Assembly (NCBI GenBank): GCA_002687495.1
Contig: NZAJ01000066.1
Location: 1 to 64,000, forward strand
Origin: Micavibrio sp.
Lineage (GTDB): Bacteria; Pseudomonadota; Alphaproteobacteria; Micavibrionales; Micavibrionaceae
Direction: 5' to 3'
Length of the DNA stretch: 64,000 nucleotides
Shown: positions 18,885 to 27,619 of the stretch, piece after piece
Numbering within the stretch: the first letter of the stretch is position 1
How the letters are laid out: each line of letters begins with the position of its first letter
Made by a program: the position numbers and the translations under genes
The notes under the pieces: model-generated
Told to the model about the DNA's origin: nothing
Seen by the model: the letters and a program-made list of their open reading frames with translations, nothing else
Database searches by the model: none

Positions 18885-19880
18885 TTAGAGGTATTGCTTG
18901 GGGTTGATAGCGGTCGTCCCACGCCTAACCTCAAAATGAAGTTGCGGCGTATCAACCGAGCCTGTCTGCCCTACAGTGCCGAGCATTTGCCCGCGGCTAA
19001 GCACATCTCCGCGATTAACATTGATCTTATCCAAATGCCCATACGCCGTCATCCAGCGATCTGAGTGCCTAACCAAAACGAGGTTCCCCATCCCTTTAAG
19101 CTCACTACCTGCATAAACCACCACACCATTTTCCGCGGCTTTCACACTCGAGCCGCGTGCAGCGCGAATATTCACCCCATCATTATGAAGGCCGTTTTTC
19201 TTTGTCCCATAGCTAGAGATAATCTCCCCATCAACTGGACGTAAAAAACGTGAAGAGCTACGCTTTGGTGGCTGAGTTCTGACAGCAGAGGGTTTTGATT
19301 TACTCGCGCTCGATGCAGGCACATCACTCACCACAAAATCCTGACTATTTTTTGAAACACCAGCTTTGCTCGCTGTCGCTAATCTCACAGGACTATAACC
19401 AGCACTCGCTTCTTCTGGTGTTACACGCGGTAATTTTAAACTTTGCCCCGGCGTTATCACATATGGTGCAGGCAAGCCATTCACAGCAATCATCTTCTCT
19501 GTGCTCACCCCAAAGATCTGCGCCACTGTCGATAAGCTGTCACCCGTGCGCACACGATATGTTGGCGGCGGCGGCAGTTTCAAGCGTTGCCCCGGCGTAA
19601 TGCGATAAGGCGCTTCTATGTGATTAGCATAGGCCAAATCTTTCAAAATCAGATTATAACGATGCGCAATACTATACATCGTTTCATCTTGCTGAACGAT
19701 ATGAACCCCGCCACTGCCCTCGCCTGCGCTTGTTCCATAAATCGTCACAGGCACATGCGCAGGCTTATCACAGCCGCTTAAAAATAATGCTAAAATCGCC
19801 GAAGATAAAATCAATGACCTCATAGACAATACTATAACGCCTGCACCTTTCTTTTTCCAAGGGGCAAAAAAGCCTTGCAT
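18885..19880 (-). CDS. LysM / M23-family lipoprotein, NlpD-like
   Basis: Envelope protein of 331 residues. A hydrophobic stretch ends in the lipobox LFLSGC near residues 33-37, so it should be an outer- or inner-membrane lipoprotein. Two LysM domains follow (HIVQQDETMYSIAHRYN near residue 60; YRVRTGDSLSTVAQIFG near residue 108), then a Ser/Lys/Pro linker and an M23 (LytM) domain (GEIISSYGTKKNGLHNDGVNI, YGHLDKI, LHFEVRRG). The first zinc-ligand position HxxxD reads HNDGVNI and the last histidine is kept in QLHFEV, but the complete zinc set is doubtful, so it may be an amidase activator like NlpD rather than an active peptidase. AAGGGGG precedes ATG 19880; ATG 19823 would give a shorter signal peptide. 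Confidence 0.93.
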   Translation of the reverse strand: MQGFFAPWKKKGAGVIVLSMRSLILSSAILALFLSGCDKPAHVPVTIYGTSAGEGSGGVHIVQQDETMYSIAHRYNLILKDLAYANHIEAPYRITPGQRLKLPPPPTYRVRTGDSLSTVAQIFGVSTEKMIAVNGLPAPYVITPGQSLKLPRVTPEEASAGYSPVRLATASKAGVSKNSQDFVVSDVPASSASKSKPSAVRTQPPKRSSSRFLRPVDGEIISSYGTKKNGLHNDGVNIRAARGSSVKAAENGVVVYAGSELKGMGNLVLVRHSDRWMTAYGHLDKINVNRGDVLSRGQMLGTVGQTGSVDTPQLHFEVRRGTTAINPKQYL

Positions 19881-19929
19881 CTATTTACCCCCTTAGTTTA
19901 GAACATGCGCAAAATCTTAAATGACATAA

Positions 19930-20115
19930 ATGGCGGTAACCATGACAAACGATAAAAAACTCTCACAAGAGACTTTCCCAGAACAAGTAGAAAACAACCA
20001 AGCCCCTACATCTAACTCATGGTTAGATAGTGAAACGCCTGGTGCATCAGAAAATGAACTCACTTGGGAAGAAGAAGGCAAAACCCCTCACATAAGTCCA
20101 GCCTTAAATAACTAA
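19930..20115 (+). CDS. Small hypothetical acidic protein
   Basis: Not recognised. The product has at most 61 residues and is acidic and polar (NELTWEEEGKTPH), without membrane segment or signal peptide. ATG 19930 or ATG 19942 could be the start; GGCGG lies before the second. It is divergent from the M23 lipoprotein gene and convergent with pcm, with only four bases between stop codons. The tight fit between neighbours and ordinary codon use favour a real gene, but evidence is modest. Confidence 0.45.
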   Translation: MAVTMTNDKKLSQETFPEQVENNQAPTSNSWLDSETPGASENELTWEEEGKTPHISPALNN

Positions 20116-20119
20116 CGCC

Positions 20120-20812
20120 TTAAGCGCCAGCCATTTGGCTGCGCGCTTCTGCATCTTCTGCAATATCAGGCAGCAACGGCACAAAGCGCACAGGCATAAC
20201 ATCACGAACGCTATAAGCTTCCTCTGTTTCTTTCTTATAAAGCTTAAGCACCTGCTCGCCGCTAGGCCCCACAGGAATAATCATCATCCCGCCAACGCGC
20301 AACTGATCCAGCAGTTTTTGTGGTGGTTTATCCTTCGCTGCAGCAGTCACAATAATCTTATCAAATGGCGCTTGCTCAATGCCATGCATCTTAGGCCAGC
20401 CCTTCATACCATCCGCAGCTAACGCCGTAACATTACGCAACTTCAAAGCCTCAAAGCGCGCCTCAGCATGCTCTAACAAATATTTATGACGCTCAATCGT
20501 ATAAACGCGCCGACATAGCTTGCTTAAAATCGCGGTCTGATAGCCGCACCCCGTTCCAATTTCCAAGATTTTATCACGATCCGAAATCTCAAGAACTTGG
20601 CTCATCATACCAACAACGACTGGCTGGCTGATTGTTTGCCCGCGCCCAATCGGCAGCGCCATGTCATCCCACGCCTGATCCTTCACAGCATCCGGTACAA
20701 AAAAATCACGTGGCACGCGCTCAATCGCACCCAACACATTCGCATCACGAACCCCCTTCGTGCGCAAATCCATAACCAAGCGAATGCGTCTATTAATATC
20801 TTGTGTATTCAT
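20120..20812 (-). CDS. pcm: Protein-L-isoaspartate O-methyltransferase
   Basis: Repairs isomerised aspartate residues in damaged proteins using S-adenosylmethionine. The protein has 230 residues. The SAM-binding motif ILEIGTGCGYQTAILSKL is near residue 79, and the family landmarks VPRDFFVPD, LPIGRGQTISQP and GGMMIIPVG are all present. In relatives pcm sits between surE and an NlpD-like gene. Here the M23 gene is next downstream but surE is absent; the upstream neighbour is a DUF4153 membrane protein only 21 bases away. Confidence 0.96.
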   Translation of the reverse strand: MNTQDINRRIRLVMDLRTKGVRDANVLGAIERVPRDFFVPDAVKDQAWDDMALPIGRGQTISQPVVVGMMSQVLEISDRDKILEIGTGCGYQTAILSKLCRRVYTIERHKYLLEHAEARFEALKLRNVTALAADGMKGWPKMHGIEQAPFDKIIVTAAAKDKPPQKLLDQLRVGGMMIIPVGPSGEQVLKLYKKETEEAYSVRDVMPVRFVPLLPDIAEDAEARSQMAGA

Positions 20813-20833
20813 GCACTCACTATACGCTTAGGA

Positions 20834-22642
20834 TCATCGGACTAACAATATAAAATCGATGCCATTGATCAAAAGTTTTTCATCCGGTCCATATTTCCCA
20901 TGTATCCGCTTTATCAGCAGTTTTCCATGCTCGCCCAGCGGCCACTCAGCTTGCTCTAATTCCTTAAACTCATTCGCCAGCACTGATTTCTCTATAATTG
21001 GCCTTAAGGGCAATCTCACCGGCGCTTCGCCATCAAATGTAAAGACAAACTCATTATCTTCAATCTGCGCAGTAACAAAGCGCTCTGGCTCTTCTGTGCG
21101 CGCAGCCGCTAGCGTCCATTTATACGATTTAGGCTTTCGATCAACGCGCGCATTGTAGTGAGATTGCAGCGCATATTCATACCCGTTTACATTAAACAGA
21201 ACATCAGAAGCAAAATTGCCCAAAAGGAAAGACTTCTCTGCGGAGAGCGATTTTTCAGCATCATATTTCGATACAAATTCAATCCCCATCATCTTCGTCG
21301 CTTCGCTGACATTGAAATATTGTGCATTTTCCCTGCCCTGAAATTCAAACCAGTCATGGAGTTTTTTAATATGAGCACGATGTGATAAATAGCTCAAACG
21401 AGAGGATATCTCGCGGCGATCTTCAAATGACACATTGCCCTGCACTTTAACGATCTGACCATCTTGCAATATATTGTTTTTAAGCAATAGCGATTCTAAA
21501 CGTGCGACTTGCGAACGTTCAGATACATTCACCGCACTTAAAGGGCCTAATCCACCAATAAACAATAGCACCGACAACACAAACAGCATCAGATGCATTT
21601 TTACAGGGGCTTTTCTAATCTGCGCACTCAGCGCATAGGCAATACAGAATACAAAAAATACGGCTGACAGCCCGACAAGATAGCGCTGCTCCGTAATCCC
21701 ATATGCTCCAATGCGTTGTGACAAAGACAATATTTGCATCCCTACAGGCAGAATCAACAGCATAAACAAATATTTATGCATAAAGCGAATGACAAAACTG
21801 CCGCTTTCACGCAGCGGATAGCTCATAAAATAGGTAACGATACCTACGCCGGCAAACCCCATAGTCAGGCTGGATAAAACACCCTTTGGCATCTGCCCCT
21901 CTATACCGACCTTCACAAAATACGCATATAAAATCAGCAGATAAACAAAGCTAAGCGGCCCTAAAACCCAGTTAATTATAAAGTTTACCTGAACGGGCGC
22001 GCGGCATTCCTCATCATCATAATCAAACTTATCCGGCACCCATGACAACGCATAAAGGGAAGACAAAAGTCCCATCGCCACAACCCAAATATCAAAGAAA
22101 TACTTACCGCTAACTTTCAAGCCAAACAGCATATTCACTGCCCCAAGTGCGGCGCATGCCCCCACAGCCCATATAAAACCCGCCGAAATAGACAGTAAAA
22201 CACCAAGCCATGTTTTGGAATTAAACGCCCAATAAGACAGCGCAGAACGCCCCTGCCCCAGATACCCCGCCACACTGATCAAGGCGATACATGCAGGCAA
22301 AGCAAGCGCAGAAAAATAAATTATTTTAATGTGCGGAGAAGCCGCTAACATGACAAATAGTATCGCCATTACAGCCACACTGGCTAAATAATAAAACTTA
22401 TCACCACGCCCATTAGACCATTGATAAAGCCGCACCGCCCCTGACCAGAAGAAACCAAGAACCAAAACATAGAAAATCCTGGCGAGCACTAATTTATCAA
22501 ATGAAGCCGTCAAATCATGATTAAGTAAAAAACCAAGCATAGTCGCCAAACATGCGCATACGGCACTTACTGGAAAACGAATAATCGTTCCCTGCATTCT
22601 ATCTAATGGCAATAATTTCTTAAATAACCCAGCCATACTCAT
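20834..22642 (-). CDS. DUF4153-family multi-pass membrane protein
   Basis: Inner-membrane protein of 602 residues. About ten hydrophobic segments fill residues 20-375 (for example FYVLVLGFFWSGAV and FIINWVLGPLSFVYLLIL), and the final 220 residues are soluble and mainly beta. The pattern YAYFVKVGIEGQMPKGVLSSL followed by YFMSYPLRE matches the DUF4153 family, whose function is unknown. Two start codons are close together (22642 and 22636); GGGAAG lies nine bases before the second. It occupies the position between pcm and serS where relatives often have surE. Confidence 0.8.
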   Translation of the reverse strand: MSMAGLFKKLLPLDRMQGTIIRFPVSAVCACLATMLGFLLNHDLTASFDKLVLARIFYVLVLGFFWSGAVRLYQWSNGRGDKFYYLASVAVMAILFVMLAASPHIKIIYFSALALPACIALISVAGYLGQGRSALSYWAFNSKTWLGVLLSISAGFIWAVGACAALGAVNMLFGLKVSGKYFFDIWVVAMGLLSSLYALSWVPDKFDYDDEECRAPVQVNFIINWVLGPLSFVYLLILYAYFVKVGIEGQMPKGVLSSLTMGFAGVGIVTYFMSYPLRESGSFVIRFMHKYLFMLLILPVGMQILSLSQRIGAYGITEQRYLVGLSAVFFVFCIAYALSAQIRKAPVKMHLMLFVLSVLLFIGGLGPLSAVNVSERSQVARLESLLLKNNILQDGQIVKVQGNVSFEDRREISSRLSYLSHRAHIKKLHDWFEFQGRENAQYFNVSEATKMMGIEFVSKYDAEKSLSAEKSFLLGNFASDVLFNVNGYEYALQSHYNARVDRKPKSYKWTLAAARTEEPERFVTAQIEDNEFVFTFDGEAPVRLPLRPIIEKSVLANEFKELEQAEWPLGEHGKLLIKRIHGKYGPDEKLLINGIDFILLVR

Positions 22643-22869
22643 TCACTTCCCCATTTATTTTTTTAATTACCATTACCAGCTATTATACATATCCACTAAG
22701 TGAACACAAAGCAGTTAAACTATTACAGCGACCTTAAAACCCCTCGTATTTTCTGACTTAAAATTGGCATTTTTATGTTGCCACGCAGCATTTAAGAGAA
22801 AACTAAATTAAATCAATATTATTATCCACAGAATCCCCATAAAAATAAAAGAACCCTTTATATACAAAT

Positions 22870-22898
22870 TTGACAAATAAAATTTCAACTTATATAAA
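22870..22898 (+). promoter_or_regulatory. Strong sigma70-type promoter of the 63-residue gene
   Basis: TTGACA at 22870-22875 and TATAAA at 22893-22898 are exactly 17 bases apart. Start of transcription is expected near 22905, giving a leader of about 120 bases before the ATG at 23028. Confidence 0.75.
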
Positions 22899-22922
22899 AA
22901 AGTACTTTTTGTCATAGGCGAT

Positions 22923-22968
22923 AAATTCGAGCAAAAATTCGAGCTAAAAATTCGGGCCAAATTCGAGC
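22923..22968 (+). repeat. Four tandem AAATTCGAGC-type repeats in a 5' leader
   Basis: Copies lie at 22923-22932, 22935-22944, 22948-22957 (ATTCGGGC variant, with AA before it) and 22959-22968. Their start-to-start spacing is 12, 13 and 11 bases. They fall downstream of the predicted transcription start, so they would be in RNA as well as DNA. Confidence 0.8.
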
Positions 22969-23027
22969 TAAATTTATGACAGAGGTTTTTTTGTAAAATC
23001 AACCTTAACGACGAAAAGGAAAAACAA

Positions 23028-23219
23028 ATGAAACTATCTTCGGCAAGCTCCCTTGTAAAAGCAATCGATAAACGTGGCGAAGCTCTTGCAGCTTTTGGCG
23101 CAGCAAAAGATCGAGGCATAGAAGAGCGCATGAACGCTATCACTGCAGACGCTCCTAAAGCAGGCTCTGGACCAAGCAGCACAGCAAAGTTCGCTCCAGC
23201 TGGTCCAGGCGGATCTTAA
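23028..23219 (+). CDS. Small hypothetical protein, 63 residues
   Basis: Not recognised. The protein is basic at the start (MKLSSASSLVKAIDKRGEAL), alanine-rich in the middle and ends in a flexible Gly/Pro/Ser tail (TAKFAPAGPGGS). There is no membrane segment. AAGG lies eight bases before the ATG and a consensus promoter lies 130 bases upstream, so expression is likely to be high. The four leader repeats suggest regulation at the RNA or DNA level. Antisense frames over this gene lack such signals and are taken to be shadows. Confidence 0.75.
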   Translation: MKLSSASSLVKAIDKRGEALAAFGAAKDRGIEERMNAITADAPKAGSGPSSTAKFAPAGPGGS

Positions 23220-23250
23220 AACCAACAATCATTATTGTGAATATCTTCTT

Positions 23251-23283
23251 TTAAGTCAGGCGCAAATTTGCGCGCCTGCTTAA
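23251..23283 (+). terminator. Hairpin after the 63-residue gene
   Basis: TTAAGTCAGGCGC and GCGCCTGCTTAA pair with a single bulge; an inner palindrome GCGCAAATTTGCGC overlaps. No T-run follows, so it may be a processing or stability hairpin, not a terminator. Confidence 0.45.
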
Positions 23284-23337
23284 ATATATGGTAAATACAA
23301 AAACACACGGATAGTTGAGTATATAGGAGAACGAATA

Positions 23338-23778
23338 ATGCGTAGAACAAATCAACCGACCTATTTCGGGGAAGGTCATTGGGGCCGTAGTGAAACATCT
23401 GGCCTACTTCACGAACAATTCAAACATGTAGCGCAAGTCTTTGAGAAGTTCGTAGGCTGGAGCAAAGAACATGGCGTTGACCTTAACGGCTATGGAAGAG
23501 CAGTGTTCGAACATGTTCATACTGGCGAGAAATCAAGTGCATCTATCGCACAGATCAGAGCATCCTTGCAAAATGGTGATCTAACGCCTCACGATCAAAA
23601 ACTATTGCAAGAAGCGCATGACCACATAGATTCACCAGCTACTATTTCCAAACGCGAGGCAGCAGCCAAAAAAATTGTGCTGCATGTTGTCCAAACGCCT
23701 CAAGAACACCCACAAGACGCTACAGAACAACCCACCCAAATTGTAAGAGAACAGTCGCAACCTGCTGTTAATATTTAA
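23338..23778 (+). CDS. Hypothetical protein
   Basis: Not recognised. A soluble protein of 146 residues. The start MRRTNQPTYFGEGHWGR is followed by a helical region (LLHEQFKHVAQVFEKFVGW) and another near residues 70-115; the tail is Gln/Pro-rich (EQPTQIVREQSQPAVNI) and probably disordered. TAGGAG lies eight bases before the ATG. It is 118 bases downstream of the 63-residue gene on the same strand with a hairpin between. A perfect hairpin follows the stop codon. Confidence 0.7.
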   Translation: MRRTNQPTYFGEGHWGRSETSGLLHEQFKHVAQVFEKFVGWSKEHGVDLNGYGRAVFEHVHTGEKSSASIAQIRASLQNGDLTPHDQKLLQEAHDHIDSPATISKREAAAKKIVLHVVQTPQEHPQDATEQPTQIVREQSQPAVNI

Positions 23779-23800
23779 CAATCATACCCACCATATACAA

Positions 23801-23820
23801 ATCCCCGCTTGCGCGGGGAT
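23801..23820. terminator. Perfect hairpin between convergent genes
   Basis: ATCCCCGC and GCGGGGAT form an eight-base stem with loop TTGC. It lies between the 146-residue gene and the end of serS, so it may end transcription from both sides. T-tracts are short. Confidence 0.65.
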
Positions 23821-23868
23821 GGTAGAGTCTTAAAACTAGCCGCTATATTTGCAGACCATTTACCTCAG

Positions 23869-25140
23869 CTATTTCGTGATCTTCTCGATCCCGCCCATAT
23901 ATGGCTTAAGAACCTCTGGCACCACAACCCCGCCATCTGCTGGATCGTAATAATTCTCCATCACAGCAATCAGCGCACGACCAACAGCCACACCGCTCCC
24001 ATTCAGCGTATGCACAAAGCGCGTCTTTTTCTCACCCTTAGGACGGCAACGCGCATTCATACGGCGCGCCTGAAAATCCCAACAATTAGACACAGAAGAG
24101 ATCTCACGGAAAGTCTCCTGCCCCGGCAACCACGCTTCAATATCATAAGTCTTACGCGCGCCAAACCCTGTATCGCCGCTACATAGCTTCACGGTGCGGA
24201 ACGGAATTTCCAGCTTTTTCAAAACTGTCTCCGCACAGCCTAACATGCGCTCATGCTCCGCTTCGCTCTCATCCGGCGTGGTCACAGACACCATCTCAAC
24301 CTTATAGAATTGGTGCTGACGGAGCATCCCGCGTGTATCACGCCCAGCGCTTCCCGCTTCTGATCTAAAACATGGCGTAAACGCACAGTAACGACGCGGC
24401 AAGCTCTCCTCATCGACAATCATATCAGCAACGATATTCGTCAGCGGCACTTCTGCTGTAGGGATAAGGAAGTGCTCAGTCTCACGTGTAGAGAACTGAT
24501 CCTCCGCGAATTTCGGCAACTGTCCTGTGCCATAGAGTGCATTATCACGCACAAGCAGCGGCGGAGACGTCTCAACATAACCATGCTCGCCAGTGTGGGT
24601 ATCAAGGAAGAACTGCGCAATCGCACGTTCCAAACGCGCCAAACCACCTTGCAGCATCACAAAGCGAGAGCCGCTCATCTTCGCAGCCGTCTCAAAATCC
24701 ATCAAACCCAGCTTCTCGCCAATATCATAATGCTCAACTTTATGATCCGTGCGCGGCTCGCCAAATGTGCGCACCTCGACATTATCATCTTCATCCGCAC
24801 CTTCCGGCACATCATCCGCCATAATATTCGGCAAGCCTGCAAGCACATCATTTAGCTCCTGCGCGACGACGCGCTCAGCCTCTTCCAGCTCGCCCATACG
24901 CGCCTTCATCGCCGCAACAGCATCCATAATCTCTTGCGCATCACCGCCTTGCGCTTTCACTTTTCCGATCTCTTTAGATTTAGCATTACGCTCAGACTGA
25001 ATTTCCTGTAGCTCAGTCTGCAAAGAACGGCGCTTTTCATCCAGCGCTAAAATAGCCGCCGACTGCCCTTCCAAGCCTCTGCGTCCCATCGCCTTATCAA
25101 AATCACCCGCATTTTCGCGTATATATCTAATATCGTGCAT
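23869..25140 (-). CDS. serS: Seryl-tRNA synthetase
   Basis: Class II aminoacyl-tRNA synthetase of 423 residues that charges tRNA-Ser. The N-terminal coiled-coil arm spans about residues 25-105 ([20 protein letters not shown]). Motif 2 is [29 protein letters not shown] split over the usual loop, and motif 3 is [19 protein letters not shown]. The catalytic core reads [15 protein letters not shown], and the end [11 protein letters not shown] is normal. It belongs to the same strand as the pcm-yajC-secDF backbone but is separated from pcm by about 3 kb. Confidence 0.98.
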   Translation of the reverse strand: MHDIRYIRENAGDFDKAMGRRGLEGQSAAILALDEKRRSLQTELQEIQSERNAKSKEIGKVKAQGGDAQEIMDAVAAMKARMGELEEAERVVAQELNDVLAGLPNIMADDVPEGADEDDNVEVRTFGEPRTDHKVEHYDIGEKLGLMDFETAAKMSGSRFVMLQGGLARLERAIAQFFLDTHTGEHGYVETSPPLLVRDNALYGTGQLPKFAEDQFSTRETEHFLIPTAEVPLTNIVADMIVDEESLPRRYCAFTPCFRSEAGSAGRDTRGMLRQHQFYKVEMVSVTTPDESEAEHERMLGCAETVLKKLEIPFRTVKLCSGDTGFGARKTYDIEAWLPGQETFREISSVSNCWDFQARRMNARCRPKGEKKTRFVHTLNGSGVAVGRALIAVMENYYDPADGGVVVPEVLKPYMGGIEKITK

Positions 25141-25218
25141 TCTTTACCTCTGTAATATAATCTCGAGCGGAGCCTAGCCGAGTGGAGAGATCTTATCAAC
25201 TATGGAATTTACATTCTA

Positions 25219-25288
25219 ATGGAGTTGCTGAGGTATATTTGAAAATTGTTGCAACATATATAAGTCTCTATTCTCATTCCAACTCCAT
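25219..25288. repeat. Nine-base inverted repeat upstream of serS
   Basis: ATGGAGTTG at 25219-25227 and CAACTCCAT at 25280-25288 are exact inverted copies 52 bases apart. They lie between the divergent starts of serS and the N-formylglutamate amidohydrolase gene. Function unknown. Confidence 0.5.
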
Positions 25289-25376
25289 ATATGTAATAAG
25301 CTAAGAACCTACACTAATATGTGAATATTGGTAAAGAGACTATTCAATACACATATAAAAATATAGACTTAGATCT

Positions 25377-26258
25377 ATGGTTAAAGCTTATATACTTGAG
25401 ACGCCCCAAACACCTGCCCTGCCGATCATATTCGACAGCCCGCATTCCGGCACCCATTACCCGCAAGATTTTGACTATGCCTGCGCGCTATCCACTTTAA
25501 AAACGGCCGAAGACCATTATGTTGAAGAGCTTTTCAGCAATGCCCCTGCATACGGCGCGCATTTTCTCCATGCCCTCTTCCCGCGCAGCTATATAGATGT
25601 AAACCGCATCATTGATGATATCGACCCCGCGCTTTTAGCCGAGAGCTGGAGCGGCCCATTGCCCATAAATCCATCCGCCAGATCAGATGCAGGCATCGGC
25701 CTTATTCGCCGCCTCGTTAAACCGGGTGTGCCTGTTTATAACCGTGCCTTAAGCACCGAAGAGATTCTACATCGTATAGAGCATTACTATATCCCCTATC
25801 ACGAAGCGCTAGAAAAACTGATCGAGCAAGCCCATTATAATTTCGGCCAAGCCTGGCATATAAACTGCCACTCCATGCCTGCCGCCAGCGCCTATCCGCG
25901 AACACCCTCCGCCTTGAGCCTGTCTATACCACGCGCCGCAGATTTTGTGATCGGCAATCTGGATGGCACCAGCGCCTGCCTCAGCTTTACCCGCGCCTTA
26001 CGCAATTATATCCAGAGCCTTGGCTATTACGTCACGATCAACGACCCATTTAAAGGCGTAGAGATATTAGAGCGCCACGCAGACCCAGCGCGCGGCATCC
26101 ACTCCATACAGCTTGAAATTAACAAAGCCCTTTATATGGATGAAAAAACAGGCGAGAAAAACGCCGGCTATGAAAAGCTAAAAACTAATATCGATCTGAT
26201 CATGGGCTTCGTCGCAACCTATGCCAGCCAAAACCTCACCGACCTCGCCGCAGATTAG
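25377..26258 (+). CDS. N-formylglutamate amidohydrolase family protein
   Basis: Zinc-hydrolase-fold protein of 293 residues. FDSPHSGTHYPQDF near residue 19, DHYVEELF, FPRSYIDVNR and INCHSMPA near residue 161 match the family that includes HutG and related formimidoyl/N-formyl-glutamate hydrolases. LEINKALYMDEKTG near residue 245 is the expected C-terminal motif. No other histidine-degradation gene is nearby, so the physiological substrate is uncertain. The start at 25377 lacks a clear Shine-Dalgarno. Divergent from serS. Confidence 0.88.
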   Translation: MVKAYILETPQTPALPIIFDSPHSGTHYPQDFDYACALSTLKTAEDHYVEELFSNAPAYGAHFLHALFPRSYIDVNRIIDDIDPALLAESWSGPLPINPSARSDAGIGLIRRLVKPGVPVYNRALSTEEILHRIEHYYIPYHEALEKLIEQAHYNFGQAWHINCHSMPAASAYPRTPSALSLSIPRAADFVIGNLDGTSACLSFTRALRNYIQSLGYYVTINDPFKGVEILERHADPARGIHSIQLEINKALYMDEKTGEKNAGYEKLKTNIDLIMGFVATYASQNLTDLAAD

Positions 26259-26260
26259 AT

Positions 26261-26289
26261 TTGACATATTGCAAAAACCTCTATATGTT
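26261..26289 (+). promoter_or_regulatory. Promoter of the 194-residue hypothetical gene
   Basis: TTGACA at 26261-26266 and TATGTT at 26284-26289 have 17 bases between them. They begin three bases after the stop codon of the upstream gene. Confidence 0.6.
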
Positions 26290-26317
26290 AGGCAAATAAT
26301 TATTAGGGAGAACAATA

Positions 26318-26902
26318 GTGAGCGCTTTTAAAAATCTTTTCAACGCAGTGCAAAATCCAGATTCAACAGAAGCTGATATTGCAAGTGCAAACCTAGCCTT
26401 TTCAGCTGAAAAATTAGACAAGAGCAGAGCCATATATCAGGAATGTGTCAATAAATCTGACAAACTAAATCTTCTGAGCGAGATAATTTCCCCTAAAAAT
26501 ATAACACAAAAAATAAGCGGCACAGGTCATAATATTGTTATTAATCGCCAAGAAGGTGAAAGCCTTAAGCAATGGGAAAAAAGAACAAAAAGACTAGCTG
26601 GGAGATTAGAACACATCGCTGGGCAACCCCTAACGCAGCAGTCAAAATTTAGTAACGGCCGCATCTACACGAATACTCTTCCACACAGCAATGCCCATAC
26701 TTTATTTAATGCTTTAATTAACCCGCAAGAGCAACAAGCTATCAATGATAACACTAATAGAGCTCGACATTCATATAGTAAGAGCCTTCAAGCACATAGA
26801 GCGAGCGAAAATACTGCTGCTAATCTAACATTTTCGGAAACGGAAACGACATCAACACATCCTAGTGTCAACGACACGCCACACCCCCCTCCCTTTATAT
26901 GA
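26318..26902 (+). CDS. Hypothetical protein with proline-rich C-terminus
   Basis: Not recognised. A soluble protein of 194 residues, starting at GTG 26318 with AGGGAG upstream. Residues 1-60 look helical (ADIASANLAFSAEKLDKSRAIYQE); the middle contains NRQEGESLKQWEKRTKRLAG; the last 50 residues are rich in Ser, Thr, Asn and His and end in THPSVNDTPHPPPFI, probably disordered. It has its own promoter and a following hairpin, so it is an independent unit. A+T content is higher than in flanking housekeeping genes. Confidence 0.65.
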   Translation: MSAFKNLFNAVQNPDSTEADIASANLAFSAEKLDKSRAIYQECVNKSDKLNLLSEIISPKNITQKISGTGHNIVINRQEGESLKQWEKRTKRLAGRLEHIAGQPLTQQSKFSNGRIYTNTLPHSNAHTLFNALINPQEQQAINDNTNRARHSYSKSLQAHRASENTAANLTFSETETTSTHPSVNDTPHPPPFI

Positions 26903-26936
26903 TAAAGCGTAAATTAACGGCATAGATTCATTGATC

Positions 26937-26958
26937 GCGGGTTACACACATAACCCGC
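26937..26958. terminator. Hairpin between convergent genes
   Basis: GCGGGTTA at 26937-26944 pairs perfectly with TAACCCGC at 26951-26958 around a six-base loop. It lies between the 194-residue gene and lipB. T-tracts are weak on both strands. Confidence 0.55.
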
Positions 26959-26972
26959 CTCAATAACACTCA

Positions 26973-27605
26973 TTAAACGCCACTTAAAAAAACCTCACCA
27001 AAACAGGCCTTAAGCGCGGCATCGACCTCTTCCATAGAGGCTTCAACCCCCAGCGCTTTTAAGCTTGTAACGCCATGCTCAGATATCCCGCACGGCACAA
27101 TCCCGCCAAAATGCGTCAGATCAGGCGCTACATTAATCGCAATCCCATGCAGCGTAATCCAGTGCCGCACCCTCACACCAATCGCAGCGATTTTCTCCTC
27201 ACGCCCATTATCACGCACAACCCAAATCCCGACGCGTCCACATCGGCGCTCTCCCTTAATACCAAAACGCGCAAGCGTCAGAATAATCCATTCCTCTAAT
27301 CGCCAAACATAGTCTTTGATATCAGGCACTTTCTGACGCTTTTTCAAATCCAGCATCACATAGGCAACGCGCTGCCCCGGCCCGTGATAAGTATGCTCGC
27401 CCCCTCGCCCCGTCTTATAAACAGGAAAGCGCTTCTCTAATAAATCCTCAGCCTTAGCACTGGTCCCCGCCGTATAAAGCGCAGGATGCTCAAGCAGCCA
27501 CACCGCATCATCCATAGAGCCATCATGAATACCCGCCACCCTCTCATCCATTCGCGAGAGCGCCAGCTCATAATCCACTAAGTCTTTTGAAATAATCCAA
27601 TCCAT
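26973..27605 (-). CDS. lipB: Octanoyltransferase LipB
   Basis: Transfers octanoyl groups from acyl carrier protein to lipoyl domains, the first step of lipoate synthesis. The protein has 210 residues. [20 protein letters not shown] near residue 72, the lysine-region [21 protein letters not shown], and the catalytic cysteine in [18 protein letters not shown] near residue 172 are all conserved. It lies 14 bases downstream of a methyltransferase-like gene on the same strand and may be cotranscribed with it; lipA is not in the window. Confidence 0.97.
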   Translation of the reverse strand: MDWIISKDLVDYELALSRMDERVAGIHDGSMDDAVWLLEHPALYTAGTSAKAEDLLEKRFPVYKTGRGGEHTYHGPGQRVAYVMLDLKKRQKVPDIKDYVWRLEEWIILTLARFGIKGERRCGRVGIWVVRDNGREEKIAAIGVRVRHWITLHGIAINVAPDLTHFGGIVPCGISEHGVTSLKALGVEASMEEVDAALKACFGEVFLSGV

Positions 27606-27619
27606 GCTTAACGGATATA

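Larger units (their letters stand above)
22643..23027. other. 385-base intergenic region with promoter and leader repeats
   Basis: No gene seen. It holds the divergent 5' regions of the DUF4153 gene and the 63-residue gene, a strong promoter at 22870-22898, and four ATTCGAGC-type repeats inside the predicted leader. The region is A+T rich. Confidence 0.7.

Noticed and set aside
22923-22968. CRISPR-like array
   Set aside because: Repeats are only ten bases with two- to three-base spacers and no cas genes; they are leader repeats.
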